A stretch of 64,000 nt of DNA. Origin: Actinomadura craniellae (lineage in GTDB: Bacteria > Actinomycetota > Actinomycetes > Streptosporangiales > Streptosporangiaceae). This document shows positions 63,445 to 64,000 of the stretch, one piece after another. The position numbers and the translations under genes were made by a program. The notes beneath the pieces are model-generated. The model was not told where the DNA came from. It did not search any database and saw nothing but the letters and a program-made list of their open reading frames with translations. Each line of letters opens with the position of its first letter. Position 1 is the stretch's first letter. Location: the NCBI RefSeq assembly GCF_003289645.1, contig NZ_QLYX01000024.1:1-64000 (forward strand). Direction: 5' to 3'.

Positions 63445-64000
63445 TCACCGCTGACCGTTGCGCTTGTCGATCTCGGCACAGACCGGGCAGGCGCGGTAGC
63501 CCTCCTGGCGGGCCTTGTCGGCGGCGGCCAGTGCCTGCGCCCGCCGCACGTCCGCCTGGGCCTTGTACAGCTGCGCCATGGCGGCCTGGCCCTCGTTGAT
63601 CGCCTTCTGGATCTCCGGGGGCAGGGTGATGCGGGTCAGGGTGAACCGGAAGCCGGTCAGGTAGGGGGCGCCCAGCGTCCGCTCGATGTCGCCGGTCAGG
63701 GAGGTGTTGATGGCCTCCTGGATCCGGGTGAAGTTGGCCTTGCTCTCCTCGTTGGTGATCAGCCCGCGCGGCTTGGTCGGGTCCTGCTGCATGAAGGCGC
63801 AGGAGGGCACCAGGTCGGCGCAGCGGAACCCGCTGATCTGGGTGCGCAGCGAGTTGTCGATGACCGGGCGGACGGCCTGCCCGAAGAAGGCCGTCCAGCC
63901 GTCCTCGCCGGCCCAGGGGTAGCGCATTTCGTTGTCCTGGCCGCGGAACCGGCGGGTTCCGTACCGGTCGTCGAAGTCCCGCAGCACCCGGTGGTCGCGG
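63445..64000 (-). CDS. SPFH/band 7 domain protein, C-terminal part (truncated by window end)
   Basis: The 3' part of a gene entering from the right edge; 185 complete codons are visible and the frame is open to the last base. The visible part has an SPFH-like end (TLGAPYLTGFRFTLTRITLPPEIQ) followed by an alpha-helical Gln/Ala-rich coiled coil (KAINEGQAAMAQLYKAQADVRRAQ-type) as in band 7/flotillin proteins. The very end carries CPVC, a possible metal or redox pair, which is not usual for the family. Likely a membrane-scaffold protein. Confidence 0.7.
   Translation of the reverse strand, partial: RDHRVLRDFDDRYGTRRFRGQDNEMRYPWAGEDGWTAFFGQAVRPVIDNSLRTQISGFRCADLVPSCAFMQQDPTKPRGLITNEESKANFTRIQEAINTSLTGDIERTLGAPYLTGFRFTLTRITLPPEIQKAINEGQAAMAQLYKAQADVRRAQALAAADKARQEGYRACPVCAEIDKRNGQR

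Overview
The window is high-GC DNA with dense, mostly intact genes, actinobacterial ribosome binding sites (AGGAGG-like), frequent GTG/TTG starts, several apparently leaderless promoters, and hairpin or palindromic terminators between convergent genes. Gene content (HrdB-type sigma factor with a DUF7455 gene and parE, lexA/LysM/nrdR/nrdJ, tmsAB, SseB/TY-Chap-like proteins, rok7B7-xyl locus, KstR2 sterol regulon) points to a chromosomal segment of a filamentous actinomycete, probably Streptosporangiales (Thermomonosporaceae such as Actinomadura or Thermomonospora); the family placement is inference. I see no rRNA, tRNA, transposase, phage gene or CRISPR array.

Layout. 0.2-9.6 kb: a DUF1707/DUF4870 membrane protein, the tmsA-tmsB pair for 10-methyl branched fatty acids, a lipoprotein, a cytochrome P450, a coiled-coil glycosyltransferase and an acyl-CoA ligase. 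9.7-17.5 kb: leuS behind a leucine leader peptide and attenuator; lexA divergent from an SOS-type LysM membrane protein with two LexA boxes between them; nrdR-nrdJ. 17.6-28 kb: a DEDDh exonuclease, a MerR regulator, a SNF2 helicase translationally coupled to a SWIM zinc-finger protein, a double TerD-like protein, RNase HII, and a membrane-anchored protein with two CbbX-type AAA+ domains. 28-36 kb, all minus strand: pxpABC (5-oxoprolinase) preceded by a cluster of uncharacterised genes in which two SseB/TY-Chap-like proteins, one with an unrecognised C-terminal domain, are followed by a coupled 122-aa protein; this cluster is the best candidate for an undescribed system.

36-47 kb: a cytochrome b / molybdopterin oxidoreductase pair, a PAS-PAS-GAF-PP2C phosphatase, the principal sigma factor, a hypothetical protein, yaaA, a DUF7455 zinc protein and parE. 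47-53.4 kb: an APC transporter, then a KstR2-type steroid-ring catabolism module (two acyl-CoA dehydrogenases divergent from ipdF-kstR2-fadA6, with a KstR2-like operator in the promoter gap). 53.5-64 kb: an aldo/keto reductase, a lipoprotein, a nitronate monooxygenase, a xylose-type ABC importer with two separate single-domain ATPases and a ROK regulator, a truncated haemoglobin, a NUDIX hydrolase and the 3' part of an SPFH/band 7 gene cut by the window end.

Links between genes: the SOS regulator, its division-inhibitor-like neighbour and the class II ribonucleotide reductase with its repressor form a DNA damage and dNTP block; the P450 and KstR2 modules both suggest steroid use; the sigma factor region is housekeeping. 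Several promoters place a -10 hexamer 6-7 nt before the start codon, suggesting leaderless transcripts for the leuS leader, the merR gene, the AAA+ gene and ipdF.
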